Assembly: GCF_014905175.1 (NCBI RefSeq)
Contig: NC_057792.1
Coordinates: 6,510,001 to 6,574,000 of the forward strand
From: Aphidius gifuensis
Lineage: Eukaryota > Arthropoda > Insecta > Hymenoptera > Braconidae
Direction: 5' to 3'
Length of the DNA: 64,000 nt
Part shown: piece by piece, positions 16,067-29,099 of the stretch
Position numbering within the stretch: position 1 is the stretch's first letter
How the letters are laid out: each line of letters begins with the position of its first letter
Program-made: the position numbers and the translations under genes
The notes under the pieces: model-generated
The model's input: the letters and a program-made list of their open reading frames with translations, nothing else
What the model was told of the DNA's origin: nothing
Database searches by the model: none

Positions 16067-16251
16067 TGATTTGAGACCAGCCAGTTTGGAAAAAGGCCAA
16101 GAAACATTACGACTAAGGGTGTACGCTTGTTACGCTTGGGGTGGTCCACTTCTTGTTGCCGGGCTTGCAGCAATACTTGATCATTTACCCCCACAAGAAA
16201 ATTATACTTTTCTACGTCCACAATTTGGCAGAGATAAATGCTGGTTTTACG
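16067..16251 (+). CDS. Methuselah-like class B GPCR, exon carrying TM4 and extracellular loop 2
   Basis: This exon encodes part of a seven-transmembrane receptor of the Methuselah-like group (Mthl1-type is my best match from memory). It follows a pyrimidine-rich acceptor ending TTTTGCAG. It starts with the third base of a Ser codon and ends with the first base of a Gly codon at a GTAAAT donor. The translated segment runs from SDLRPASLEKG (intracellular loop 2) through the hydrophobic helix ACYAWGGPLLVAGLAAIL to FGRDKCWFYG. The Cys in that last stretch is the usual loop-2 cysteine that disulphide-bonds to the top of helix 3. The next exon continues in frame 8.4 kb downstream at 24622. The ligand cannot be told from sequence. 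Earlier exons lie outside the window or were not found. Confidence 0.85.
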
Positions 16252-16825
16252 GTAAATAACATTATTTTTTTCATATATAATTCATTGATATTACTAAAAT
16301 AATATCTTCACAAAAAAAAAAAAAAAACAAATTTGTTGATTAGTTCCGAGTTTCTAGATGTAATAATCGACCACTGGGTGATTGAATCAATTTTAATTTA
16401 TATTTTTTTTATAGTTTAACAAGTACTTAAAAGAATTATACATAAAAAAAATCATCAAATCTTTATTAACTGCTTAATTAATCAACTAAAACCTTATTTT
16501 ATGGTCGAAAAATTTGTTGGAAAATTCCCTAAAAACTTTCTGCGGTTAAACTCATTAAATGACTTCTTAATGTTTCGGTTTTTTTTTTATAAACAACTCA
16601 CTCTGTTTATCGAAATAGCCACTTGTTCATTTTACAGCTATGCTTTTATTATTTTCTTGATAATTAATTTTGCATCTTTTTTTTGTTCTACGCGCGCCTG
16701 TATCCATAATTTCTAAAATGTTTATTGTTTATTGTTTATTATTGTTATAAAAAAATGCATCAGTAGAAAACCACAAAAAAAAATATTTTACTTCTCCAAA
16801 ATGTCCTTCATTTAATGGATATTTT

Positions 16826-16972
16826 AGAAATACTGTGCAACAAATATTTATTGTAAAAAAAAATATTAAAAATAAAAAAACCAATGGAAAATTATAAAGT
16901 TAAAATTTTTTAGAAGTTTAAACAATTTTTTTTACAATAAATATTCGTTGCACAGTATTTCTTCGTCCTTTT
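16826..16972. repeat. short inverted-repeat (hairpin) element
   Basis: The arm 'agaaatactgtgcaacaaat' and the following AT tract at 16826-16864 recur in reverse complement at 16934-16972 with one mismatch. The two arms enclose a loop of about 70 bp. This is the layout of a small MITE or foldback remnant. Flanking target duplications were not evident. Confidence 0.65.
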
Positions 16973-18914
16973 TATATAAGGACTAATTATAACCACTCGA
17001 GGATTATATTTTTTTTTTGGGTAATTATTTACCAGGATATATTTTATTCTACCGAAAAATTTGTGCTCATATTTATTCATGCAAGCCATAATTGTATTAA
17101 AAAAATTAATTATTATTTTAAATTTTCAACTATATATATTAATCAAATATATAATTAGTAGTGTAATAATTTTCTGGATTTTCTCATTAAGCAGATTATT
17201 GGAATTTTGCCAAGTTTATATCTCTCCATATGTAGATATTTCAAAGGATTAAGGATTATTAGGGTTGAATTTTCTCTTGGAAGGTTGCGTTTAAACTAGC
17301 TACCAAGTCACAGAGAAAAAAAAGAGAAAATAAATATATATAACAAAAAAAAAAAAGACAACTAATAAGAATAGTTTTCGTGCTAAATGCACTTGAATAT
17401 ATATTACAAAACCAAGTAAAGAGAAATATATAAAATGGGGGTTGTACATGAACACATAATCCACTACCACTGTATATATAAAATATAATACTTGCAACTT
17501 TGTTAATCCCAAAAATATACATACGAACAAAATATATACACTATAATTCACATATAAATATATTTAATAACTCCCTCATCTTCCCACATTATTTCTCATT
17601 TATTATTTCATTTTATCTTTTTATTATTTATTTACTTTTTTTTTCATCATTAATGTTTCCGCATCTATTGTCAAGATACTTCAAACTAGCAATTATTAAA
17701 AACCCCCGCTGTGGAGTTTGCCGAAGAGAAAATATAATAGAAAAAAAATATCCCCCCACATACATGAATCCCACACTTTTTTTTTTTTTTTATCTCACTC
17801 ATCATTTTTTGATGACTATACTCGGTAAATTTATATACTTGCATGTGCACATATTGTAGATAAAAAAAATAAATAAACAGAAACCTTCTGCAAACATATT
17901 ATCCATGTCAAATCATACAAAGGATTATTGATTGTTGAAAAAGGCAAAATTGTTTTTCACAAATTAAAAAAAAAAAAAAGTAACAAAGTTTTTTAAAAAT
18001 ATAAAAATATTTCAGAAATATTTCATTGATTATTAATATTTTTATCTCAGTTGGCAACATTTTTTTAAATATCTTTTAATTTTTTTTTTGTTTTTTATCG
18101 TTGATGAGAGTCGTGAAAATAAAATAATTCACGCTGTTGTAAATCAGAGATAATTGTGTCCCAAGGGGTGGCTAAAAAGAGAGTTGTTTCGTTGTGACAA
18201 AATCCGAGTGAAAATATATATATATAGATTGTTGAATGAAGTAAAACACATAAAAAATAAAAAATATTCGAGGGATGAATTTTGGCGAGGTTCTTCGTAT
18301 TTGAGTGGTGATAGTAGTGGTGTATGACTGCAAGTGAGAAGGGATGATATCCGGTATGTGTCGTGTATATAGATATATACATATATACATGTTTATATGA
18401 AAAGTCGAGACGATAGGGTAGTGAGATAAACCTGGCGCCAGTGAGCCAGCACGTTAAAGGGACGAGGGCAAGTTTGATCTAACTATAACCCCACCAACTT
18501 ATTCGCTCCGTGAACCTTACATATACACATTATGTACAATTTACGGTATGATACTTGCTTGCATTTATCTCACTTTTACTTATATACATGTATATGCAAC
18601 TATGTGCAAGCTAAACCGCACATACGTACACACTCCATTGTTCTGTATGTCCTTTTTTTTTTACCCCCTTTGCTTTTCTTTACAAACACACAGTTCGTCC
18701 AACAACTTACCGGTAAATCCACAAAGGAAAATCCTACTTTACTAAACAAACTGTCCTCCAATCTACTGAGGATTAACAAATTTGTGTTTGTATAAACGTT
18801 ATTTATTTTTTACATATACATATATGTGTTTAAATAAATTTTCATTAGAAATAGGGATGTTTGAAAATTTTTAAATGACGTTTATTTGTTTTTTGATGAT
18901 AATTTTATTGATAT

Positions 18915-19557
18915 GTGCTCAATGAGTCATTCATGGGCTATTTATTTTGATGATTAATAGAGATATTTTTCATTTGGATTGAATCAATTAATGTCTCGAT
19001 GAAAGTGAATATTTATTTGTAATTTTTAATGGAATATAATTAGTCATTTTTGTTGATATTTTTGTGTTATTTTTTTTTGTTGTTTTAGTTTAATATTTTG
19101 AATGTTACAAGTAGCGAGTAGTTGTATATGATAGTTTTGAGTCTTTATCGAAAAACAGAATAATTTTATTTAAAAAAATAACTAGAAGTTTTAGCAAACT
19201 TTATTGATAATTTATTGGCATTGCTTTCGAATTTTAAATTTACAAATACAAAAACTTTTTGACAATATGACAAATGACTAAATAACCGATGTCAATTATA
19301 ATCAACGACAAAATAATAAAATAATATTATCTGACGATATGTTAATTGAATTTTAGTTCATAAATTTAAATATAAATATATTTATTAAAAGCTTCCTTCT
19401 TTATATAGTAATTTTTATTATTTTTTTCTATTAAAATTTGTCGTTGATTTTTAATCGTTAGGTTTTTTTTGTTGTGATTATTTTTGCATTGGTTTTAGTT
19501 TCATGTAATTGCCTTGTGTAAATCACAGATTAATATAACACTTTTAAATATTTTCAC
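18915..19557 (+). repeat. dispersed direct repeat, copy 2
   Basis: This is the second copy of the element at 11637-12293, in the same orientation and nearly identical. It starts 'gtgctcaatgagtcattcat' and ends in a TTTTCAC edge. Both copies lie in the noncoding DNA of the receptor gene about 7.3 kb apart, so unequal exchange between them could delete or duplicate the exon at 16067. Confidence 0.85.
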
Positions 19558-22279
19558 TCAAAAAAAAAAGATAATAACAAAACTAATTTCAACCTTTTTA
19601 AAATTCTAAAGATAATGTATTTAAAAAAAAGTTTGCACAATAATTAATAATAATGACACGAAAATAAATTAGTTATTGTTACTAAAAGGTTTGTTTTTCT
19701 AATTAAATAAAAAACAAACAACAAAAGATATAAAAGTAACTTTTCTTCTTGACAAAGTTTTTCCTTAATCAAATAAAGATGTGTCAAATTGTTCAAAATA
19801 CAATTAATCAAATTTTATCAATTTTTTCACAATATTTCAAAAACTATAAATAATCCCTCTCTATAAATATCAATTTAAAATTGAAAAAAAAAAAAGGAAT
19901 TGAAATTAAAAATCAAAAGTAAATCTGCTGCTGTTGCAAAAAACATAAAAAAATATAAAATGATAAGTGCACGTTTTGAAACACGTGCAGGCAATGAATA
20001 ATGGTGTCGATTTGGCGCCGGCGAGCTTTCTCATCCCTCCATAACAAGTTGTAAAACTAAGGGTTCCACGCAATAGTATAGGTTAGTGAATGAGTTAGTA
20101 AAAGATAGAGAAATTGACAAGGGACGTAAAGGTAAAGGGGTAATAATATCCAAGCTGATTTGAATTCATTGGTGGCTTTAGCATTCAATAATTCAACTGG
20201 GCATTTCATTACGCAATACACGAGTACGCACTTTTATACCTTTCTCTATTTTTCATATATAAAAATAATTTGAGAAAGGGGTATAAAGCCCAGAGGCTTG
20301 CTCTAACACATTGCCAAATCTTCTCTACTCATTCAATCAAAATATAATTGTGTTAAATTGTGTTTCGGACCCCTTTAAAATAATAACTGCTTCAGGGCAA
20401 GAACAACCTTGTCCAGACAAACTGATAAACTTGCTAGGTAACGTAGGGCCACTTAACTTAACCGATAATCCAAAACAAATTACTCAGAAACTTGTATGTA
20501 TATACATAACCCATCTTCCAATTAATACATATATTCTCCCTCTCATAAAACTCTTCAATATATTTTTTTTTTTAAATTAAAAATTAAAATTTTCTAAAAA
20601 GAAAAATAATATTTATGTGAACAACAAACTTCGTCCATTAGGCAAATTAGTTTTTCAATTGTTTTACAAAAAAGAAAAACCATTATAATAATGGTCTATG
20701 TATATATATAGTAAAACGAATAAATATATTTTGGTATTTCTTTATTTTGAATATTCTATTTTGTGAATTGTGAGATGATTTATTTATAATTGTTGAGAGG
20801 AATTTTCATTGGTGCATACCAAAAATGTTTGATACGAACAACAGGCATGTCTACTGCAGAATTTAGAGGATATAACCAGTACAGGGATGAAAAAAGAGAA
20901 AGAAAATTATAATTGGGAGAGAAAGAGAAAGAGAGAAGGATGTTTGATAACGGTTGGTACTGCTAATCGAGTTTGACGGTGAGGAGCATAAAATATATCG
21001 GCTAGATACTGGGCTTTACTGGCACGCGTGAGCATAATTCACTTATGTTTGTTATAGATGTTTTGTTATGGAGAAAAATGATATACATGTATACAAAATA
21101 TATTTGTATATAAGCCAAGTAAATGCTACCATAACTGAAACACCAATTGTTGGCATTTAGCCAAATAACAAATAAATGGTATATGGTTTTTGTTGATGTT
21201 TTCATATTTTTTATTCACTCGTTCCATTTCACCATCACTGATGGTAAATCAGTGTATATATTCACAGAAAATTTAGTTTTTGTTGAAAGCTTGAAAATGG
21301 AAAACAAAGAATAACAAAAAAACAAACAAAGTTATAATAAAAAATGCATTATCCAACTAGTTTGGTAATGGAGTAAATACATTATGACAAAGAGGAAAGA
21401 AACATTATAGATCAGGAACTTTAAAGCTCTTGGGAATTCATCCACTTAGTCTTGAGAAATATTTAAAAATGATTATTCACAAAGTATGTGTATACATTAA
21501 CGATAATAATATTGAATTTAAATGTTTGATAAAATTTTTATCGGTGAAATTAAAGTTCAATTACAAGTTAATAAATAATATAAAAATTTTTCAAACAAAT
21601 CAATAAGAAATGAAATATCTTGATCAATAATTTTCCCAAAAAAATACAAATCTACAAGATTTGTTTTTTTTAAAAAAACACTGTGTATGTATTTAATTAT
21701 AATTTTTAAAAAAATGAATTTTCATTTGACAAATATTATGGAAGAAAAAAAATTAAAAAGAAAAGTTGATTTAATTAATAACCCTCGTAAATTAATTTTT
21801 TTTTAAATAATAATTAATTACTCTCCAGATTTTCAACAAAATCATCAATCAAGATTCATAAACCATATTAATTATTACAATAATTAATTAGTATTTTTTA
21901 TTTTAAATTTTAATAATTTTAAGAATTTAATTTATAATCTTTTAAGTCATCGTTATATATCATGATTTTTTTATTTTGAAATTTATCGTTAAAAAATGAT
22001 AATGTATATCACATGATGATAAAATACATTCATGCAAATTTGAGAAAAAAAATTAATATTTGTCGGAGATTTGTTTGACCCTTATAACGGTGGCATTTTT
22101 TTTTTTTTTCTACTTTTTTTTTTGTTGACTGAAGAGTATGAGAAAAATAGTATGGGTATATAGACGACCCTTGGCGAGAGTTATATAACCCGGAATTTTT
22201 ATTTTTCGGAAGAGATGTAGGGTAGTTTGAGAGGGGTAGAATGGTGATGGCCGAGCTGCAATCTGCCAGTAGCATGATA

Positions 22280-22331
22280 GTGGTCTCGACGCAGTTTATC
22301 CGCGCGTGGAACCGAGAATAACCGAGACCAC
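22280..22331. other. short GC-rich stem-loop in receptor intron
   Basis: A perfect 9-bp inverted repeat (GTGGTCTCG and CGAGACCAC) encloses a GC-rich loop of about 34 bases in otherwise AT-rich intron. It could be a regulatory element, a structured RNA or the core of a decayed element. Nothing further supports a specific role. Confidence 0.3.
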
Positions 22332-22943
22332 AAACAAACCTATAAATTAAGTAAATCCTGATGCAACGTTTGTGTCATCAAACATACATTGTTAAAATTC
22401 ACTGAGTTTTGAAATTCATCCAACCAATTCTAGTGTAATTCCTTTATCTTGCAGTTTTCAATTTGAAAATTATATAAATATGCGAATAAAATGATTTATT
22501 TAAAATAATGCTTTAAAAAAAAAACAAGTTAAAAATTCCATTGATCAACTTTACTTGGCATTTAACTGTCCCTCTATTTCCTTGTATTGTAGCTACATCA
22601 TTTCCTGATTTCTACCCCTTTTTCATATAATATATATATATGAACACATACACGCTTGAGTTGTGCTGTTTGAATTTTAAAGGGGCTTCAAGAGGGCAAC
22701 CTCTGTAAATGTAACTTAACAAAATGTGCTACAATTTACCCCCGAGAATTGCCAACACCACGCGACATAACTTGGAAATTGTTGAATTCCATACTACCCT
22801 TAGTTTCTCTTTACTCTCTTCTATATACTCTTTATCACTTCTTATATTGTGTATATGTGTGTGTCTGTATATAGATTATGTAGTTCTGAAACAGCAAAAT
22901 TGGAACTCGAGTGGGGTAAACACTTGAAACAGCATGGAATTTT

Positions 22944-24035
22944 CAAGTAGATATGTCGAGTGTGTTGTATAGAAACTTGTTCAATAAAAGTTTTGCAATA
23001 TATTAACAATAAAAAATCATTTGTAATTGTTCAAAGCTGTAAATTATATATTATATACACTCTTTTTTTTTTATCATCATCAATTTTTAATTTATCATCA
23101 AGCTTTCAATTAAAATACTTTTTTTAAAATCTGTTTTTAAGCGTTGGTATAATAATTTTACTAGGATTTATCGAAGGGTTAAGACACTCGTTATTATTTT
23201 AGTAGTCACTTGACTTTGATTAGCTTCAAATAATTTTAAATAATTTTTCAATATTAAATAAATAATTTAACAAATTTTTTAAATAAATATAAAACAATTA
23301 ATTATTAAATTAATTTAATAATATAAAATTAATTAATTATACTAATTTATTTAATAATAAAATAAGTTGAATTTTTTATTTTTTCCAATATTCAAAAAAA
23401 TTTATACAAAAATAAATAATAGTTTTTAATAATTTTGATAAATTATTTCAATTAATCAATAAGATATTTTTGATGTGAATATAAATAACATTATTTTATT
23501 AAAAATATAATTTTATTTTTTTATAAATACTATCTTCAAGTACAAGTCCATTAGTTGTTACTAAAGACAACAAATTAGTCAGTAAAAAAAATTAATAATT
23601 ATAATGATAAATAAAAAAAAATAAATTTAATTATTAATTTTTATATTTTATAATTTCAAATAATTTTACTGAATTCAAGTTATTTTAAATGAAATTAATT
23701 CAGTGACTTTATCAGTGCCTGAACCCTTTTTTTGTTTTAATCAATAACGAGAATATTATCAACGAAAAATAATTAAAATTTTTGGAAAATAAATACATCA
23801 AGATAATGTAAAACACCAAACTGATTGAATCAATTTCATATACAACAATTAATTACGTTTAAAATTATTCTCTTTTCTATCGTCAAAAATTTCTATTAAA
23901 TTTATCAATTGAAATAAAAAAAAAATATCTCAAATTAATAAATTGCATTTGAATAATTCAAAACAAATAAATAGTTCAATAACTTAATCATTTTTCGACC
24001 TTTTGATTTGAATTATAAATGAAAAAATAATCAAT
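22944..24035 (-). repeat. dispersed repeat family R, copy 2 (reverse orientation)
   Basis: This is the reverse complement of 29100-30045 along nearly its whole length and of the core of 14238-15050. Shared landmarks include 'gacttgactttgattagctt', 'agacactcgttattatttta' and 'tttatcagtgcctgaaccct'. It ends about 590 bp upstream of receptor exon 24622-24760. Together with the forward copy at 29100-30045 it forms inverted arms of about 950 bp around that exon. Confidence 0.85.
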
Positions 24036-24621
24036 CAAATGAATGAATAATATAACTTGAAAAAAATGTTTTAAATCAATTTGTTGATATTAAAAAAAAA
24101 AAATAATTATCTCGTCTTAATTTTCGTTCAAGAGTCTCATCATAAAATAATTTGTTGCATATTTTTTCTTTTTGCTTACTTTATCACAAATATCCGGCAT
24201 CTTAAGCATATGTTTATCATTTGAGGAATTTGGTAACTTCCTGCCTCGTATGTTTTTTTTATATTTTATTTTTTCCCTTTTTCCTCATTCCACCCACCTA
24301 TATCTCCTGAAACCGCATCAATGCTCAAGATATATATATTCAGTCGCAAATACACTTGATTCATAAATACCATACCACCACCGCATTTCAATATCTATCC
24401 ACACTGACTAGATAAACCAACGTGCCATTCAAACAAATTTACTTTATTTATTATTCTAACACACTGTATAACTAAAAATTAAAATTAAACTCAAAATAAT
24501 AATAGTAATAGACTAAATTTATTTCCTTTAAACCAAAAAGACAAAATAATTCTTTTAAATTAATAATTTAATTATTGAAGCTATATCTAATTACTAATTA
24601 TTTATTTTATTATTTTTCTAG

Positions 24622-24760
24622 GTGATACGGAAATTTTGGCTTATTTTTATGGACCAATTGGACTTCTTCTTGCAATAAATGTTATATTTTTTGTTGCAAC
24701 CGCTCGTGAATTAACATGTGGACTTTGGAAAGGTGAATTTGTCAAAAGTACAACTGAAAG
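24622..24760 (+). CDS. Methuselah-like class B GPCR, exon carrying TM5
   Basis: This exon completes the Gly codon opened at 16251 and reads GDTEILAYFYGPIGLLLAIN, then VIFFVATARELTCGLWKG and FVKSTTER. The hydrophobic part is transmembrane helix 5 of the receptor, and the basic end begins intracellular loop 3. The acceptor is TTTTTCTAG and the donor is GTATGT. It ends after two bases of an Arg codon completed by the exon at 30123, so the reading phase links all three visible exons. Long inverted repeats (22944-24035 and 29100-30045) sit on either side, which could influence whether this exon is included or circularised. Confidence 0.88.
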
Positions 24761-26213
24761 GTATGTTTAAAAAAATAATTAAATTATAAATATAAATTTA
24801 TACACTCATTGAGTATAAAAATAAAATAAAAAAAATATATAAAAAATGATATTATCAAGTGATTGTATTATTTTTTTTTGAGAATTTAAAATAACTGGAT
24901 AAAATTATTTTTATTTTTAAACTGACATGTTTTTTTATTAATTTAAAGTAAAATTTACTTCTGTGTTTTTTCATTCTTCACAATTTTTTTTTTTGCTTTC
25001 TTTTATTTTCATCAAAATTTTTTTTTAAACTTTCTATATTTTTATATATGCTTTTGTGTATTTTTTTAAATTTTTTTTTTCGTTTTCGGGTTGCAATTTC
25101 ATTCGACAAAAAATATACAATGTATATTTTTTTTTCTTCAAATCTTTCATCACACTTTTTCATATTTTCAACACTTTATTTCTTATTTTCATTTTTTTTT
25201 TTTTTTTTCAAATATTCATTCAAGCTAAAGTATAGTACTAATATTATTTTATTTTGTATATAAATTTATATTTTTTCTGTATTTCAATTTTGTGCCAAAA
25301 ATAAAATACAAGATACTTTTTGATGTTTAAATTTTTAATGGTTATATTCAAGAATTTAAATGGCACTAAAAAAGTCTGTTTATCATCGTCACTCAAAAAC
25401 AGATGCAAATAAAAATTTTCTATTGCAAAAAAAATTTTTTAAACAATTTTTTTTTTTTGACAAAATAATATATTTTTTATTTTTTTATCTTGAGAGTATA
25501 TCGACCTTTGAAATAAAAAAAAATAAAAATGTCCAAGTAGTAGATATACATCAGAGAAAATCCCGGATGATGAAAATGTAACTCGGATACATTTTGACAT
25601 TTATTGTTGTAATAAAAAATTGCATGACATTTTTTTTTTTTGACTCGTATATAAAAGGCGTCTTAAAAATCGTTAAAAGCACTTTCAAAAAAAAAATTAA
25701 ATAAATAAAAATAAAAAATATATATCACTGATATTTTATTGTCGCAAATAACTCTATTTTTATTTTATGCACTCAATGAGCCAAAACTTGAATGTTAAAT
25801 TTTTTTATAATAAAACTTACTTTATTTTGATACAGCCATGAAAATTTTATGAAATTGATTTTTTGAATTATTTGCAAATATATTCCAAGGCCTGTTTTAA
25901 ATCAAAACAGCTTTTCATTGCTTTTTTCATTCAGTTTATAATTTTATTATATCTTTTATTTTTTCGTTGATAGTATTTATTGAAATTCTTTGTATATTTG
26001 TGATTTACAACTGGTTAACCTTGGGTGTTAAATATTATCATATAACTTTACCCTCAAAAAAATTTAATATTAAATAAAACTAATGTATAAAAAATAGTTA
26101 ATTTATTTATTAAAGATTAACAGTTTTTATCCAAGTACAATTAATTTTTTTACATTGATACTTAATCTAAATTACGAGGAGGAATATTTCGTAAATATTT
26201 TTAAAATGATGAA

Positions 26214-26835
26214 TTGACTTATTGAGGAGATTACTGTTAAAAGTCAAATTTTAAAAAAATATATGCAGCTTGATATACATTGACTTGTTTTTATAGCAAA
26301 TATTAGTAGACAAAAATTCTAGTAAAAAAATAGACACCTCATTATTTACATTTCACTATAAAATTAATAATCATATTATTAAAATTAAATAAATTAAACA
26401 AAATTTGATAGTTTTTAATAATTTTTTTCTATCTGTGTGTGATTAAATTTTTTCTTTATTTGTGTAGGTTTAAAAAAAAAAAATATCAAAAGTTTTGCAT
26501 CTTCACTTTTCTGCAGATATACAAAGACCGTATACCTCAAAAAAAAATACTAATTTTTGTCAAATATTATCACGATTATTCCTCCTCAAACTACAATAAC
26601 AATATAATTTTTTGATTATTTTTATTTATTGTTATTTTCATAATTTACATATGAATAATATAAGAACAAATATATATGTATTATCATGACTAATAGTTAA
26701 CTGATTGATGATTTAATTAATTGAATGATAATCAATTCAAGTGCTGAAATCCCTTGGGAATTTATATGTATATGTAGTAAAGTTTTTGTGGGGGTAGTGG
26801 TTGAGATTACAGAAGCTTTTCCGGTAAATTTTGTT
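26214..26835 (-). repeat. right arm of a long-range inverted repeat
   Basis: This is the reverse complement of 930-1552, about 25 kb away. The shared stretch includes 'agttttgcatcttcactttt' and 'ccgtatacctc'. The edges are abrupt on both sides. It is interpreted as a second, oppositely oriented copy of one unclassified element. Confidence 0.8.
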
Positions 26836-28314
26836 GCTAAAAAAAATAGCTACATACATTTTCAACAGTTAAATTTTTCAAGTCTCATTATTTTTCATTC
26901 ATCTAAATATATATATATATATTTAAAACACATTTATTTTTATTTTATACTTACCATTTATTTTATTTTTTTTATCTGTAATTTACTTATTTTCTAGTCT
27001 TCACGTCAATATCGATTGATATTGACGATACACTGGAGGATAAAGTCGTGTAGATATATTGGAAATTTTATGAAACGATATAGATAACAAGTAAACCCCT
27101 AACACGTGAGATTCCCATGCAAAAAATGAAAAAGAAAAGAAAAAAAAAAATCAACGAATGAAATAAAGTGAAGAGGTATATATACAACACAGCGTTAAAG
27201 CTTGGATAAGAAAAAAATAAATGTTAGAATAAACGGGGATCGACTTGTTCAAATTAGGTTCACGATCAGATCGAATAGCTTTTCATTACGATCAACTATA
27301 AACCTCACTCAACATCCACCATCTTGGTTTTTCATCGTAACCATAGAACAATAAAAAAAAAAAAAACAAATAAAAATTCTTGTTTCATTGTTGTTTCATT
27401 GTTTTTTTCTAATTATTTTTATTTTTTTTTTTCTCTTTTTAAATTAATTTTTTTTAGTTTTTTAAAACTTTTTTATATTGTGTTAACAAAAAGCTAGTAA
27501 AAAAATATTATTTCATAACAAAATATAAATTACAGTAATTTATATTTAAATTTTTTGTCTATGAGATTTTCATTTTTATTATAAATACATTTTCTTATTT
27601 TATTTTGTTTATAAATATATTATTATTATTATTTTACATCAATCATATGCCAATGTCATTCGTACTTTATTTTATTTTATATTTTTTCTTTCAACTTTTC
27701 ATCTCTACTGCAACATCATCCTTTCACCATCGTTACTTGGGTTGTTTCGATTTCGCGCGCTGTCAAGTGGAAATCTGTGTTTTGCCTTTCCGCCCGCGAA
27801 ATACGATTTTCAGACACGCGTACTTTTATTTTAATATATATATATATAAATTATACCAAGCTTTTCCTGCACTCCATTTCTATTTCACAGTAGCGAAAAA
27901 ACACGAATTTTTTATATATATGTATTTCTTTTTCTTTTGCTTTTTATCTTTCAGCTTTTTACTTTTTTTATTTGAACATTTTTTTTATTCTATTTTTTTT
28001 CTTTTTATATATGATCATGTTATTTTCAAGTTCAAATAATAAAAAAAATTTTTCTTTTTTATTCATAAATATTTATTTGATCTTGAACTATATTTATTTA
28101 TAATAGAATTTTAAGAATTTTTAATTAATTAATAATTTTATTATTTATTTATAATTTGTGGAATTTGTTATTTTAATTTTTTTTTTTTTAGACAAAGTTA
28201 ATAGGGAAAATTGCCAAATAATATCTATTTTTAAATTTTAATAATTACAGTTTTTATATAAATCCTTGGAATGAACTGTAGATTTATATTTCCATAAAAA
28301 TATTTTCTTCTCAG

Positions 28315-28396
28315 TGTCTTTTACCATAGCCATTATAGCAACTCTACTTATTGCTGGCTCGTTCATAATAATTAGCAATGCAATACGAAAATAGAA
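28315..28396 (+). other. candidate cassette or alternative terminal exon of the receptor
   Basis: An 82-bp segment, GC-richer than its surroundings, sits behind a strong acceptor (TATTTTCTTCTCAG) and before a consensus-like GTACGT donor. All three frames contain a stop. Joined to the exon ending at 16251 it would read VSFTIAIIATLLIAGSFIII and then SNAIRK followed by a stop, a helix-like hydrophobic tail. Joined to the exon ending at 24760 it gives a stop after about 19 residues. It could therefore be a poison exon or an alternative end that yields a truncated receptor. Splice signals and hydrophobicity are seen directly; use of the exon is inference. Confidence 0.35.
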
Positions 28397-28839
28397 GTAC
28401 GTTCTTCATATAAACACCGTCATCATCATCATCATCATTTTTTTATATTATTTTTATTTTTTATTCTTCAACTTCCCTCTCAACTATTTATCCATATATC
28501 TCTCTATGCACGCATACACAAAGACTCTGATTATATTAACCTCTTCCGCATAATGAACATTTCATTAGTATTATTATTATTATATTTATTTTCATTCTTT
28601 TTCTTTATTTTATTTTTCTCATTATATTTTTACGCTTTTAGTTTTCTACAGTGAAATTTAAAAAAAAAATACTCTTTGTTTTTTTTGTTTCGACACAAAA
28701 AAAAATAAGGAAATAATATAAAAATTCTAAATTATATGTATTTAACAATGAAATAATAAATAAATTTTAAAAAATTTTTAATTATTTTTAATTTTTTAAT
28801 AAATAAATTTATGAAGGCAAAGTAAAGATTTTGATGGGT

Positions 28840-29099
28840 AATTTAATGATGAAATTACTCAATCACTTTTATCTCAAATCATAAAAACTAAAAATTAATA
28901 ATGAAATTTATTTGTTTTATTTATGATTATAATTATTTATTTTTTTTACTGTCTAATTTGATGTCTTTATAGTAAGATTTGATTTGTACTTGAAGATAGT
29001 ATTTATAAAAAAACAAAATTATATTTTTAATAAAAGAAATTTATTTATATTTGAATCAAAAATATCTCATAATTTATCGAAATTATTAAACATTATTAT
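28840..29099 (+). repeat. partial, diverged copy of repeat family R
   Basis: About 260 bp align loosely with the middle of family R, including 'gatttgtacttgaagatagt' and 'caaaaatatctcat' relatives, directly upstream of the better copy at 29100. It contains small deletions relative to the other copies, so it is probably an older insertion or the broken remainder of a tandem arrangement. Confidence 0.6.

Larger units (their letters stand above)
16252..24621 (+). other. receptor intron (about 8.4 kb)
   Basis: This intron is bounded by a GTAAAT donor after exon 16067-16251 and a TTTTTCTAG acceptor before exon 24622-24760. It holds a hairpin element (16826-16972), one copy of a dispersed repeat (18915-19557), a short GC-rich stem (22280-22331) and a long repeat in reverse orientation (22944-24035). 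GC-richer patches near 18420-18520, 19980-20110 and 20280-20470 stand out from the AT background. They show no splice-bounded coding pattern, so enhancer or other conserved noncoding roles are only a guess. Confidence 0.75.

Noticed and set aside
20311..20580. GC-richer open frame of 89 residues in the receptor intron
   Set aside because: No recognisable domain or splice structure; more likely intron DNA with locally higher GC.
27605..28039. 144-residue plus-strand open frame
   Set aside because: It consists mostly of Phe/Tyr/Leu codons from T-rich DNA, lies inside the receptor intron, and shows no family motif or splice context.
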